DNA from: an uncultured Pelagibacteraceae bacterium
GTDB lineage: Bacteria; Pseudomonadota; Alphaproteobacteria; Pelagibacterales; Pelagibacteraceae
Reading direction: 5' to 3'
Assembly: GCA_902585045.1 (NCBI GenBank)
Contig: CACICB010000001.1
Span: forward strand, 1-64,000
Length of the DNA: 64,000 nucleotides
Position numbers and translations under genes: made by a program
Notes under the pieces: generated by a model
What the model was told of the DNA's origin: nothing
Databases searched by the model: none
What the model saw: only the letters and a program-made list of their open reading frames with translations
In this document: piece by piece, positions 18,260-27,297 of the stretch
Position numbering within the stretch: position 1 is the first letter of the stretch
Layout: each line of letters opens with the position of its first letter

Positions 18260-19013
18260 CTTTTATTTTTTTTTCTTTTTTTTCGGTGAATCTCACAGTA
18301 AATATAGATAATTCATAGAGTAATAACAAAGGTATTGCTAGTCCTACCTGGGTAATTGGATCAGGTGGAGTTAAAATTGCCGCTAAAGCAAATATTATTA
18401 CTATTACATATCTTCGTCTTGTTCTCAAATACTCAGAATTTACTATTCCCACTCTTGCAAGTAAATTTAACAATATCGGTAATTGAAAACTTACTCCAAA
18501 TGCAAAAATTAATCTCATTATCAATGAGAGATATTCATTTACTTTTGCTTCAAGTTGTATTGGTAAGCTTGAATTAGAGCCTATAGTCTCAAACGATAAA
18601 AAAAATTTTATCGCAAGAGGCATTACCAAATAATAAACTAAAAAGCCACCAAGTAAAAAAAGAATAGGTGTCGATACTAGATAAGGTAATATCGCTTTCT
18701 TTTCATTTTTATATAGTCCAGGTGCAATAAACTTATATACTTGGATTAACAAAATTGGACTGCCTAAAAAAATTGCAGTAAAAAATGCAACTTTTATATA
18801 AGTTATAAATGTTTCATGTAGCGCTGTAAAAATTAAACGTCTAGAAACATTATCGTCTTTTACAGCTTCAGCATAAGGTGATACCAAAAAATTGTAAATA
18901 TGCTCTGCAAAAATGTATGCAATAATGAATGTAATAAAAATGAATATTAAAGAGTTTAATAGTCTAGAGCGCAACTCAATAAAATGACTCGTAAATGAAT
19001 TGCTATCAGCCAT
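18246..19013 (-). CDS. tatC: Twin-arginine translocase subunit TatC
   Basis: Core receptor of the Tat pathway, which exports folded proteins carrying twin-arginine signals. Six membrane segments are visible. The N-terminal SFTSHFIELRSRLLNSLIF matches the conserved cytoplasmic start, and FEKKAILPYL-like and TPPDPITQVGLAIPLLLLYE segments are family hallmarks. Length 255 is normal. Translationally coupled: it overlaps the tatB stop by 8 bases and is overlapped by serS by 14. A likely client in this window is the M48 peptidase. Confidence 0.97.
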   Translation of the reverse strand: MADSNSFTSHFIELRSRLLNSLIFIFITFIIAYIFAEHIYNFLVSPYAEAVKDDNVSRRLIFTALHETFITYIKVAFFTAIFLGSPILLIQVYKFIAPGLYKNEKKAILPYLVSTPILFLLGGFLVYYLVMPLAIKFFLSFETIGSNSSLPIQLEAKVNEYLSLIMRLIFAFGVSFQLPILLNLLARVGIVNSEYLRTRRRYVIVIIFALAAILTPPDPITQVGLAIPLLLLYELSIFTVRFTEKKEKKIKDAQY

Positions 19014-19239
19014 TATTATTATCTTTTTTTATTTTATCATTTTTAGTGACAAATTCTTCTTCTAAATCAACTTCTTTAGTGACCGAAGACATCTCTCTTT
19101 GAAAGTTGCTAATAGTGTTTTTAAATTTTCCTACATATATGCCAATTTTTTTTAAGGCTATAGGAAATTCTTTAGGACCCAAAACTAAAATCGCAATGAT
19201 TACTACCGATAAAATCTCTAACCAACCAATTTGAGGCAT
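19006..19239 (-). CDS. tatB: Twin-arginine translocase subunit TatB (short form)
   Basis: One N-terminal membrane helix with the TatB-type start MPQIGWLEIL (acidic residue after the Trp), the hinge GPKEFP and an amphipathic helix. Together with TatC it forms the signal-peptide receptor. Only 77 residues, far shorter than E. coli TatB (171), because the C-terminal extension is reduced to a charged tail. tatA is 5 bases upstream; tatC overlaps the end. Confidence 0.92.
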   Translation of the reverse strand: MPQIGWLEILSVVIIAILVLGPKEFPIALKKIGIYVGKFKNTISNFQREMSSVTKEVDLEEEFVTKNDKIKKDNNNG

Positions 19240-19244
19240 TTGTA

Positions 19245-19442
19245 TTATTTATTTTCGGAGTCAGAATTATCTGACTTAGAATTGTCATCTTGATTGGTTG
19301 TAGATGTGTCATCAGACATACCTTTTTTGAAACTTTTAATACCTTTTGCCACATCGCCCATTAAACTAGATATTTTACCTCGCCCAAAAAGCAAGACGAC
19401 AAGAACAACTACAATTGCTATTTGCCAGAAACTAATTCCCAT
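19245..19442 (-). CDS. tatA: Twin-arginine translocase subunit TatA
   Basis: Pore-forming subunit. The helix [22 protein letters not shown] is followed by the amphipathic [14 protein letters not shown] and an acidic Asp/Ser-rich tail. Length 65 is typical of compact TatA proteins. The FGRGKI hinge distinguishes it from the neighbouring TatB. First of the tatABC trio, 42 bases after scpB. Confidence 0.95.
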   Translation of the reverse strand: MGISFWQIAIVVVLVVLLFGRGKISSLMGDVAKGIKSFKKGMSDDTSTTNQDDNSKSDNSDSENK

Positions 19443-19484
19443 GATGGTTAATTATATACAATAAAAAGGACTAAATAAATATGT

Positions 19485-20171
19485 TTATTTTTCTTCTTCA
19501 GGTGTTTTTTTAATTGCCTCGTCTATATCTTCGTAAATATTCTGCTTTTCAGATATAGACTGCTCTTTATAGAATTTTCCAGTTCCAAAAATAGATTTAT
19601 CTATAGATGATGTATCAATAAGTCCCGCTGACCCCAATTCATCAATTGTAGGTAAATCTGATAACTTTTGGATGTTAAAGTGATTTAAAAAATTTTCTGT
19701 AGTAGCATACTGTATTGGTTTTCCAGGAACATCTTTTCGACCAGCGGGCCTAACCCAATCAAGTTCGAGTAAAATTTCTAGAGTATTTGATGCAAATGAG
19801 ACACCTCTAATTTCCTCAATTTCAGATCTTGTTACTGGTTGATGATAAACAATAATTGCTAAAGTTTCTATTGTAGCTCTTGATAATTTTTTTTGCGTAG
19901 ATTTTTGTAATGCCATTAATTTTGATAAATCTTCAGCTGTTCTAAAGGACCACCTGTTTTTAATACATACTAAATTTATACCTCTTTTCTTATAAGTTTC
20001 CTGAAGGTTTTCTAGTATTTTTTTTAAATTAATTGATGTTTGCATTCTTTTTTCGATTGTTTCTACATCTAAAGGTTCTGAAGCTGCGAATAAAATAGCT
20101 TCAACTTGTCTTTCAATTTTAGTTGGCGATGAAGGAAAGTCTATTATATTATTCTTTTTTTTATTATTCAT
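19485..20171 (-). CDS. scpB: Segregation and condensation protein ScpB
   Basis: Winged-helix kleisin-interacting subunit that binds ScpA in the SMC condensin complex for chromosome organisation. Conserved segments are VEAILFAASEPL, SRATIETLAIIVYHQPVTRSEIEEIRGV and LLELDWVRPAGRKDVPGKPIQYATTENFL. The C-terminal tail after the core is low-complexity and acidic. Length 228. The start overlaps the scpA stop by 8 bases. Confidence 0.95.
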   Translation of the reverse strand: MNNKKKNNIIDFPSSPTKIERQVEAILFAASEPLDVETIEKRMQTSINLKKILENLQETYKKRGINLVCIKNRWSFRTAEDLSKLMALQKSTQKKLSRATIETLAIIVYHQPVTRSEIEEIRGVSFASNTLEILLELDWVRPAGRKDVPGKPIQYATTENFLNHFNIQKLSDLPTIDELGSAGLIDTSSIDKSIFGTGKFYKEQSISEKQNIYEDIDEAIKKTPEEEK

Positions 20172-20907
20172 TTTGTGTTTTTTTTACCATTAGTTTATCA
20201 AATATTTTTTTTTGAGAAATAGAAAGCAAACCTTCTTTTGTTAACTCTAAACTTGCTGCAAATAAACCAGCTATACCAGTTCTTTTCATTTTATTTTTTG
20301 AATAAAATTTTGGAATTAATTCAATAAGATTTTTCCAATCTTTGATTTCATTAAGATTATTTCTTAAATGTTTGATGCCTTCCTCAGTAGTGAAAACTGG
20401 TAATTTTGGAATACTTATATTTTGAAAAGTTTTTTGCATTTGGATATTAGAATAAGTCTTTAATAACTCATAGAGGGAAACGTCATAAACAGGTGTGTTA
20501 ATAGATCTTATGCCGCCTTTCATTCCTCTAGAAAAAATATGTACCCCTAATCTTTTTTTTTGGAGCATTTGATCTGATAAAATTCTGATCAATTCTAATT
20601 TTTTTAATTGTAATTTTAATTTCTCAGCTACTTCAAAAGCTTTGAAGTCGTCCTCATCGTCGTCAGGTAGTAAAAGTTTTGATTTTAAATATGCAAGCCA
20701 AGTAGCCATCAACAAATATTCTGATGCAGTTTCAAGATTTAAATCTTTATGCTTTTTTATAAACTCTAAAAATTGATCTGCTAATAAAGTGATTGAAATT
20801 TCAGCTAAATTAACTTTTTGTGATTTTGCCAAATCGAGTAAAAGTTCTAATGGTCCAGTATAATTTGGAATATCAATAGAGATCCGGGTAGTGTTATTTG
20901 ATTCCAT
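20164..20907 (-). CDS. scpA: Segregation and condensation protein ScpA (kleisin)
   Basis: Kleisin subunit bridging SMC heads, paired with ScpB. Diagnostic blocks are YTGPLELLLDLAKSQKVNLAEISI near residue 16, TASEYLLMATWLAYLKSKLLLP, and the C-terminal winged helix GIAGLFAASLELTKEGLLSISQ. Length 247 is normal. It follows nagZ by 8 bases on the same strand. Confidence 0.95.
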   Translation of the reverse strand: MESNNTTRISIDIPNYTGPLELLLDLAKSQKVNLAEISITLLADQFLEFIKKHKDLNLETASEYLLMATWLAYLKSKLLLPDDDEDDFKAFEVAEKLKLQLKKLELIRILSDQMLQKKRLGVHIFSRGMKGGIRSINTPVYDVSLYELLKTYSNIQMQKTFQNISIPKLPVFTTEEGIKHLRNNLNEIKDWKNLIELIPKFYSKNKMKRTGIAGLFAASLELTKEGLLSISQKKIFDKLMVKKTQNE

Positions 20908-20915
20908 TATTAATT

Positions 20916-21860
20916 TTACATTAAAAATTTATAAAATTCTGAAGTTTTTTTTGAAGTAAATTTATCAATATATGGTAAAGATTTAATCAATTTGAAGTTG
21001 TCACTTGTTTTTCCTGCACAATATAAAACCAAATTGCAACCAGCTTCTATTGATTTGGTTGCATTTGTAATTAAGTCATATTTCAAAGCTTTCATAGAAA
21101 TATCATCCGAAATTAGTATGCCCTTAAAACCTATTTTTTTTCTTATAATTTCTTTGATAACTTTTTTTGAATGCGTTACTGAATTTCTATTATCAATTTT
21201 AGTATAAAGAATATGTGCAGTCATAGCTAATTTTGCTTCAGATAATTTAAAGGGGTAAAAATCTATTTGGTTGAGCTTTTTTAAATTTAATTTTACTTTC
21301 GGTAATTTTTTATGGCTATCTACTTTAGCGGCCCCATGTCCTGGTATATGTTTAATAATGCCAGCTATTTTTTTTTTTCGTAGATACTTTAAGGTTAATT
21401 TTCCTAATTGCTTAACTATTTTCATATCATTTGAAAAACTTCTATTCCCAATTACTTTGTTGGTATTTTTTCTTACTACATCAAGCACAGGTATTGTATT
21501 AATATTAATGCCCAGCTCGTTTAAAATTTTACTTAATGAGAAAATATATTCTTGGTAGGTTTTGGAGCAAAAATCTTTATTTTTTTTTAATAGATTTCCA
21601 AAAAAACTTGCTGATACACTGTGATTTATAATATTTTTCAATCTAGAAACTTTTTCTCCCTCTTCGTCAATTATTATTGGAAATTTAGTATCATTAGTTA
21701 AATTTCTTATATTCCTGGTTAAGTTCTTTATTTGCTTTCTAGATTTTAAATTTCGTTTAAAAAGAATAACTCCCCAAGGTTTTTCTTTTGATAAAAGAAT
21801 TTTTTCCATTTTTGATAATTTAATCCCATTTAAACTTACAATTAATGCTTTCTTTTTCAT
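20916..21860 (-). CDS. nagZ: Beta-N-acetylglucosaminidase NagZ (GH3), peptidoglycan recycling
   Basis: Cytoplasmic glycosidase removing GlcNAc from anhydro-muropeptides. The GH3 motif KHIPGHGAAKVDSHKKLP carries the catalytic His loop, and the nucleophile Asp is in LISDDISMKAL. There is no signal peptide, consistent with cytoplasmic recycling. At 314 residues it is slightly shorter than typical (about 340). It overlaps the stop of the preceding 87-aa gene by 4 bases (ATGA). Confidence 0.9.
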   Translation of the reverse strand: MKKKALIVSLNGIKLSKMEKILLSKEKPWGVILFKRNLKSRKQIKNLTRNIRNLTNDTKFPIIIDEEGEKVSRLKNIINHSVSASFFGNLLKKNKDFCSKTYQEYIFSLSKILNELGININTIPVLDVVRKNTNKVIGNRSFSNDMKIVKQLGKLTLKYLRKKKIAGIIKHIPGHGAAKVDSHKKLPKVKLNLKKLNQIDFYPFKLSEAKLAMTAHILYTKIDNRNSVTHSKKVIKEIIRKKIGFKGILISDDISMKALKYDLITNATKSIEAGCNLVLYCAGKTSDNFKLIKSLPYIDKFTSKKTSEFYKFLM

Positions 21861-22120
21861 TGTTTTTTAAGTAAATCCCAGAAGCTTCTTTTCTTATTTT
21901 CTTCAATGTCATCTATTAAAGAGTTATTAAATTCTATTACATTATCAGTATCGTTTTTTAATACTGGAAGATCAATAATTTTTTCTTTCAAAATCTGGTC
22001 AATATTATTACGATTATAATTTTTAGCATCGACATTTTTATTAGAGGAATAATAATTGTAAATGCTAAGTATAAAAATAATAATTAATAAAAACATAACA
22101 ATATTGAAAATTTTAATCAT
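21857..22120 (-). CDS. Hypothetical single-span membrane protein between argS and nagZ
   Basis: 87 residues: one N-terminal helix (IFNIVMFLLIIIFILSIYNYY), then a polar, Asn/Asp-rich region. Not recognised. In many Alphaproteobacteria this slot holds a SPOR-domain protein with an N-terminal span, so it could be a reduced remnant lacking the SPOR fold, but that is inference from position only. It overlaps argS by one base and nagZ by four, so it is translationally coupled on both sides and likely real. Confidence 0.7.
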   Translation of the reverse strand: MIKIFNIVMFLLIIIFILSIYNYYSSNKNVDAKNYNRNNIDQILKEKIIDLPVLKNDTDNVIEFNNSLIDDIEENKKRSFWDLLKKQ

Positions 22121-23844
22121 TACATTTTTTCTGGAAGTGAAACTCCTAAAATATTCATTCCATTTTTAATAACTATTGCAATCAAATAAAGAAAAATAAA
22201 GGACTCAGATCTTTTTAAAACACCCTTTTCAATAAACCTAAATTTACTATCTTCATTTCCCTTACTCCAGTAAGAATGAAATAGTATAGAAAGCTCGTAT
22301 AAATAAAAAGGAATTTTATGTGGCTCAAATTTATAAGCCGCTGACTCGATCACTTTCGGCCACTCAAATACTTTTCTATAAATTTTTTCTTCATACTCAT
22401 TAAAATTAAACGATTTAGCATCAACATATATTTCATCTTTTAAGTTTTTTTTAAGAGTTCTAGCAATTGAATTAATTCTAGCGTATGCATATTGAACATA
22501 ATAAACTGGATTATCTTTTGTTTTTTCTTTTACCTTTTCAAAATCAAAATCTAGCTCCATATCATTGCTTCTGTTTAACATCATAAATCTTATTGCATCT
22601 TTATTAACTTCATTTAATAAGTCTTGGGCAGAAATAAAATCACCTGCTCTTTTAGACATTTTGAAAGGCTTTCCGTTTTTATAAAGTTTTACTAACTGAC
22701 AAACTTTACAATTAAGTTTTACCTTTGCATTTGATAAGGCAGTAACAGCAGCTGAAATTCTTTTTATGTAGCCTGTATGATCCGCACCAAGAATATTAAT
22801 CAAATTATCAAATTTTCTATTAATCTTATCTGAGTGGTATGCAACATCATTGGCAAAGTAAGTCCATGATCCGTCATTTTTTTGTAATGCCCTATCCATG
22901 TCATCGCCAAATTTTGATGATTTAAAAATTAATCTTTTAACCTTTTTCCAGTTTTTAGATTCTTCGCCCTTTGGTGGATCGAGATAACCTTCCACTACAA
23001 ATTTTTTATTTTGTAATTTTTCAACTGTTTTTTTTACTAAATTTTGATTAACCAAATCTGTTTCGGAGAAAAAATTGTCATGTTTTATACCAAGTTTTTT
23101 TAAATCATTTTTTATAAGGTTCATTGACTCCTTTAAAGAAAGTGCTTTTAGTTCTTCAAAACAATTTTCAAATATCTCAACATTTAAGTTTTGATTTTTT
23201 AAAATTATATTTTTAGCTATTTCCCTGACATAATTACCAGGATATAAATTTTCTTTAATAATGAATTTTTCTTTAAACTTGATTTCCCTTATTCTTAAGT
23301 AAATAGACTCAACAAAATTTTTGATCTGGTTTCCATAATCATTAATGTAATATTCTTTAATAACTTTATTTCCATTGAATAGTAGTAAATTAGATAAAAC
23401 ATCACCAAAGATAGCTCCCCTACAATGACCCACATGCATTGGGCCAGTTGGATTAGCCGAAACAAATTCTACATTATATGTCTTATTAGTTTGTTTTGAT
23501 CCAAAGTTTTTTCTTTTCTTGATTATTTCATTTATATTTTCAGCGATCCCTTTTTTGGAAAGTTTAATATTAATGAAACCAGGTCCTGCAACATCAATTT
23601 TTTCGAAATGTTTAATCTTATCTAAAAAGAGATTTTTAATCTTTGACGCTAGTTTGATAGGTTCAGTTTTATTAGCTTTTGCTAAAACTAAACAAACATT
23701 AGTTGATAAATCGTAATTTAAATGCTCAGGTGGAATTTCTAGAATTATATTATGTAAATTATCAGTATTATCTAAATTTAATAAATCTTTGTTTTCTAAA
23801 ATAATTTTATTTATTTGTGTTAAATAATTTTCAAATATATTCAT
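22120..23844 (-). CDS. argS: Arginyl-tRNA synthetase
   Basis: Class I synthetase charging tRNA-Arg. The N-terminal Add-1 domain is followed by ANPTGPMHVGHCRGA (HIGH variant), FKMSKRAGDF (KMSKS variant) and a C-terminal DALR anticodon-binding domain (YAYARINSIAR). Length 574 is normal. It overlaps dgt by 4 bases upstream. A tRNA-Arg gene lies at 47.9 kb in this window. Confidence 0.97.
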   Translation of the reverse strand: MNIFENYLTQINKIILENKDLLNLDNTDNLHNIILEIPPEHLNYDLSTNVCLVLAKANKTEPIKLASKIKNLFLDKIKHFEKIDVAGPGFINIKLSKKGIAENINEIIKKRKNFGSKQTNKTYNVEFVSANPTGPMHVGHCRGAIFGDVLSNLLLFNGNKVIKEYYINDYGNQIKNFVESIYLRIREIKFKEKFIIKENLYPGNYVREIAKNIILKNQNLNVEIFENCFEELKALSLKESMNLIKNDLKKLGIKHDNFFSETDLVNQNLVKKTVEKLQNKKFVVEGYLDPPKGEESKNWKKVKRLIFKSSKFGDDMDRALQKNDGSWTYFANDVAYHSDKINRKFDNLINILGADHTGYIKRISAAVTALSNAKVKLNCKVCQLVKLYKNGKPFKMSKRAGDFISAQDLLNEVNKDAIRFMMLNRSNDMELDFDFEKVKEKTKDNPVYYVQYAYARINSIARTLKKNLKDEIYVDAKSFNFNEYEEKIYRKVFEWPKVIESAAYKFEPHKIPFYLYELSILFHSYWSKGNEDSKFRFIEKGVLKRSESFIFLYLIAIVIKNGMNILGVSLPEKM

Positions 23845-24980
23845 TTAATTTTATTGTAAAGATTTATTGCATATCTATCAGTCATGCCAGCAATAAAATC
23901 ACAAATTGATCTTGTGATGTTCGATTTGTCATACTTACTAACATTTATATAGCTTCTTGGATTTCTTTTTATTGATAAGAATAATTTTTTAATAATTTTT
24001 TTTCCTGTGTCAGTATTGAAACGTACTTTCTTGTGGTAATACATTTTTCTTCTTAAAAAAATTTTTATTTTTTTATCAAATTTGTTCATTTTTTTTGAAA
24101 AGGTCACAAGTGGATATTTAGATTTTAAAACATCATTAATATTATTAATTTTATTTTTCTTAATATTTATTTTGGTAGTTTTAATTATATCTTTTACCAT
24201 TTCATTAATTATTTCTCGTACTATTTGCCTGATAACTAAATCCATTGAATTTTTTTTAATTTTTTTCTTATGTTTTAAAACAATTTTATTTAAAACTGGT
24301 ATTTTTTCTAAATCATTAAGATTAAACAGATTTGCTTTTAATCCATCCTCTATATCATGACTATTGTATGCTATATCGTCTGAAATTGAAGCGATCTGTG
24401 CCTCAAGCGATGGACTTAAAGAAAATTTAATTTTATTTTTAAAATATGAAAGTCCTATAATTTTTTTTAATTTCTTTAAATTTTTAATTGGGCCATTATG
24501 TTTAATCAATCCATCTAGCGTCTCCAAAGTTAAATTTAAACCATTAAATTCATAATACCTATTTTCTAAAAATAGGATTATTCTTAGAGTTTGAATGTTG
24601 TGATCAAATCCTCCAAATTTTCTCATACAATGATCAAGTGCATCTTCACCTGCATGTCCAAATGGTGTGTGTCCTAAATCATGAGCTAAACTAAGTGTTT
24701 CACATAAATCTTCATTTAAATTAAAAAATTTAGACAAAGTTCTAGCTATTTGAGCTACCTCTAATGAGTGAGTAATTCTTGTTCTAAAATGATCTCCTGA
24801 GGTATTAACAAACACTTGTGTTTTATGTTTAAGTCTTCTGAAAGCAGTGGAATGTATTATTCTATCTCTATCTCTTTGAAAATCTGATCTTAATGAAGTT
24901 TTTTTTTCTTTAAAAAACCTTCCCTTTGACTTTAATGGCACAGCTAATTTAGATAAAGTTTGGATTGAATTTTTTTGCAT
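23841..24980 (-). CDS. dgt: dGTPase-like dNTP triphosphohydrolase (HD domain)
   Basis: Metal-dependent HD hydrolase cleaving dNTPs to nucleoside and triphosphate, helping control dNTP pools. Conserved DRDRIIHSTAFRRLKHKTQVF, THSLEVAQIARTL and the HD pair AHDLGHTPFGHAGE are intact, as is ASISDDIAYNSHDIEDGL. Length 379 matches the type-2 subfamily. First gene of the 13-gene minus-strand run to secF; divergent from erpA with only 31 bp between starts. Confidence 0.93.
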   Translation of the reverse strand: MQKNSIQTLSKLAVPLKSKGRFFKEKKTSLRSDFQRDRDRIIHSTAFRRLKHKTQVFVNTSGDHFRTRITHSLEVAQIARTLSKFFNLNEDLCETLSLAHDLGHTPFGHAGEDALDHCMRKFGGFDHNIQTLRIILFLENRYYEFNGLNLTLETLDGLIKHNGPIKNLKKLKKIIGLSYFKNKIKFSLSPSLEAQIASISDDIAYNSHDIEDGLKANLFNLNDLEKIPVLNKIVLKHKKKIKKNSMDLVIRQIVREIINEMVKDIIKTTKINIKKNKINNINDVLKSKYPLVTFSKKMNKFDKKIKIFLRRKMYYHKKVRFNTDTGKKIIKKLFLSIKRNPRSYINVSKYDKSNITRSICDFIAGMTDRYAINLYNKIK

Positions 24981-25011
24981 GCTTACTATATAGATTATAT
25001 ACTAAATAATT
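24981..25011. promoter_or_regulatory. 31-bp divergent dgt/erpA spacer
   Basis: Only 31 bases separate the two start codons. The spacer is AT-rich with TATATAGATTATATACTA-like sequence offering -10 candidates on both strands. No Shine-Dalgarno is visible for erpA. The -35 elements must overlap the opposing coding regions. Confidence 0.4.
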
Positions 25012-25326
25012 ATGGAAAAAAAATTAGAATTTACCAATAGTGCAAGAAACCAAATAGATAAAATCACTAAAAGTGAAGAAAAAAAATATTTTAGAATTTC
25101 AGTTCAAGGGGGTGGTTGCTCTGGCTTCAAATATAATTTTAGCTTTGATGATAAAATTGAGAAAGATGATATCTTATTTAACAAAGCAGTGATAGATAAG
25201 CAGTCACTTGATATTATAGCTGGCTCAACTGTGGATTTTAAAAAAGAAATGATTGGCGAGTCTTTTTCGATAAATAATCCTAAAGCTTCGGCTTCATGTG
25301 GTTGCGGTCTTTCATTTTCAGTTTGA
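25012..25326 (+). CDS. erpA: Iron-sulfur cluster insertion protein, ErpA/IscA A-type
   Basis: A-type carrier that delivers Fe-S clusters to apoproteins. The three conserved cysteines are present in GGGCSGFKY and the C-terminal SASCGCGLSF. Length 104 fits ErpA/IscA. No isc or suf genes adjoin, so ErpA versus IscA is a family-level call. Its TGA stop overlaps the xthA ATG by one base, and in many Alphaproteobacteria this A-type gene sits beside dgt and xthA as it does here. Confidence 0.9.
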   Translation: MEKKLEFTNSARNQIDKITKSEEKKYFRISVQGGGCSGFKYNFSFDDKIEKDDILFNKAVIDKQSLDIIAGSTVDFKKEMIGESFSINNPKASASCGCGLSFSV

Positions 25327-26102
25327 TGAAAATAATTTCTTGGAACGTGAATTCTGTTAGGGCAAGAATTACCAATATTGTTGATTATATCAAACAATCA
25401 AATCCTGATATCTTATTACTCCAAGAAATTAAAACCCAAGATATGAGTTTTCCTTATGAGGATTTTAAAAATATTGGATATAATTCATATGTTTTTGGTC
25501 AAAAAAGTTACAACGGTGTTGCTATTATTTCTAAACAAGAATTAGAGAAAATTAACAATAGCTTTATTAAAGATGATTTGAAACAATCTAGAATTATTAC
25601 TGCTGAATTAAAATTAAAAAAGAAAAAGATAGAACTTATAAATATTTATGTTCCAAATGGAAACCCTGTAGATACAGAAAAATATGAATATAAAAAAGAG
25701 TGGTTAAAAAAATTTATATCAAATGTTAAAAAGAAAATTCAAAAAAATTCAAATATTCTTATCGCAGGGGATTTCAATATAATTCCTGAAGAAATAGATG
25801 TTTACGATTTTAAAAGATATGAAAATGATGCTTTAGGTAGATTAGAAATAAGAAAAAAATTTAGAGAATTGATTAATTTAGGTTTTAAAGATGTTTATAG
25901 ATTTATTAATAAAACAAACCAAGAGTATACCTTTTGGGACTATTTTGCAGGTTCTTGGCAAAAAAATTATGGTATGAGAATAGATCATTTTTTACTTTCA
26001 ACCAGTTTAATCGAAAATATCAAATCAATTAATATAAACAAAAAACCAAGATCCAAAGAAAAACCATCTGATCACACGCCAATCGAACTTGAAATTATTT
26101 AA
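25326..26102 (+). CDS. xthA: Exodeoxyribonuclease III
   Basis: AP endonuclease and 3'-5' exonuclease of base-excision repair. The family N-terminus MKIISWNVNSVRAR starts at 25326, so the earlier start in the ORF track (25296, inside erpA) is rejected. Other motifs are LLQEIKT (metal-binding Glu), NIYVPNGN, GDFNIIPEEIDVY and the C-terminal KPSDHTPIELE with catalytic His. Length 258 is normal. The last 8 bases overlap the convergent manC. Confidence 0.95.
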   Translation: MKIISWNVNSVRARITNIVDYIKQSNPDILLLQEIKTQDMSFPYEDFKNIGYNSYVFGQKSYNGVAIISKQELEKINNSFIKDDLKQSRIITAELKLKKKKIELINIYVPNGNPVDTEKYEYKKEWLKKFISNVKKKIQKNSNILIAGDFNIIPEEIDVYDFKRYENDALGRLEIRKKFRELINLGFKDVYRFINKTNQEYTFWDYFAGSWQKNYGMRIDHFLLSTSLIENIKSININKKPRSKEKPSDHTPIELEII

Positions 26103-27297
26103 CTCTACCATAAATATCTTGATATCTGACTATATCAGTTTCTTTTAAGACTGACCCTAATTGAGCTTCAATTATTTTTACCGGTTTTTTATATGGATTT
26201 TCTATTCTGTGAATAGATTTGACTGGTATAAAAATAGTTTCATTAGTTTTTAAAAAAAATTTTTTTCTATTCAAAGTTATTTTTGGATTCCCTTGGGTAA
26301 CAACCCAATGTTCAGAGCGATGGAAGTGCTTTTGAAGACTTAAAACTCCTTTAGGTTTGACATAAAGCTCTTTAATTAAAAAATTTTTACCTTTGTACAA
26401 ATTTGTATACCTGCCCCAAGGTCTGTAAAAAATATTTTTCTTTTTTTGATATTTAATCTTTAATTTATCATAGATTTTGCAAATTTCTTTCCAGTTACCC
26501 AGATCGGACCAAGGTATATTTAAATTTATAGCATTTATATCTTTTGATTTTTCCAATATCGCGTAATCAAAAGAAATTGACTTGCATTTTAAAAAGTCAT
26601 TTTTATTAAGATAATAAACATTATTTTTAAATTTTGATTTATTTACAGAGTTTAAACAACAATTAAAGTTTCTATTTTGATACTTCTTGAAGTTATTAAT
26701 TATTGATTTTTTTGTAAGGAAAAACATTCCTGAATTCCAATAAGCATTTTTTTTAATGATTTTTTTTGCTTTTTTTAAATTTGGTTTTTCAATAAATTTT
26801 GAAACCTTGTATTTATTGTTAGCTCGTTTCGATAAAAAATAACCATACTCAGATGAAGGATAAGAAGGTTTAATTCCAAATATAAAGATATTGTTATCTG
26901 TAAGGTATTTTTGGTATTTTTTAATAGATTTATTAAATAGGTTTGTTTTTTCAATTAAATGATCAGATGTTAGAAAAACTAAGGGTTGATTCTCAGGTAT
27001 TTCTTTAATTAAGGATGAGCTAAGTATAGCAGGGGCAGTATTTCTTTTTGCTGGCTCAAGAATAATTTTATATTTCTTAAAACTTTTTAATCTTAAATGT
27101 TTTTTAATTTCACTTAAATATTTTTTGTTAGTACTTATTATCGGGTAATCAAATATAGAATATTTTATCCTTTCTAGAGTTTTTCCAAATAGCGTCCAAT
27201 TTCCAAAATCAATAAACTGCTTTGGTTGATGATGTTTTTTGTCAGACCAGAGCCTTGTACCAGAACCGCCACACAAAATTACTGGACGTATTTTCAT
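26095..27297 (-). CDS. manC: Mannose-1-phosphate guanylyltransferase / mannose-6-phosphate isomerase (compact)
   Basis: Makes GDP-mannose for polysaccharide or glycolipid synthesis. The nucleotidyltransferase signature CGGSGTRLW and the pyrophosphorylase block EYGYFLSKR lie in the N-terminal domain. FIEKPNLKKAKK and WNSGMFFLTKKSI are typical. A C-terminal cupin-like isomerase domain follows (LSLQKHFHRSEHWVVTQG). At 400 residues it is shorter than bifunctional ManC (about 470), but both domains can be traced. It overlaps the ilvD stop by one base, an unusual neighbour for a sugar-nucleotide gene. Confidence 0.88.
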   Translation of the reverse strand: MKIRPVILCGGSGTRLWSDKKHHQPKQFIDFGNWTLFGKTLERIKYSIFDYPIISTNKKYLSEIKKHLRLKSFKKYKIILEPAKRNTAPAILSSSLIKEIPENQPLVFLTSDHLIEKTNLFNKSIKKYQKYLTDNNIFIFGIKPSYPSSEYGYFLSKRANNKYKVSKFIEKPNLKKAKKIIKKNAYWNSGMFFLTKKSIINNFKKYQNRNFNCCLNSVNKSKFKNNVYYLNKNDFLKCKSISFDYAILEKSKDINAINLNIPWSDLGNWKEICKIYDKLKIKYQKKKNIFYRPWGRYTNLYKGKNFLIKELYVKPKGVLSLQKHFHRSEHWVVTQGNPKITLNRKKFFLKTNETIFIPVKSIHRIENPYKKPVKIIEAQLGSVLKETDIVRYQDIYGRVK

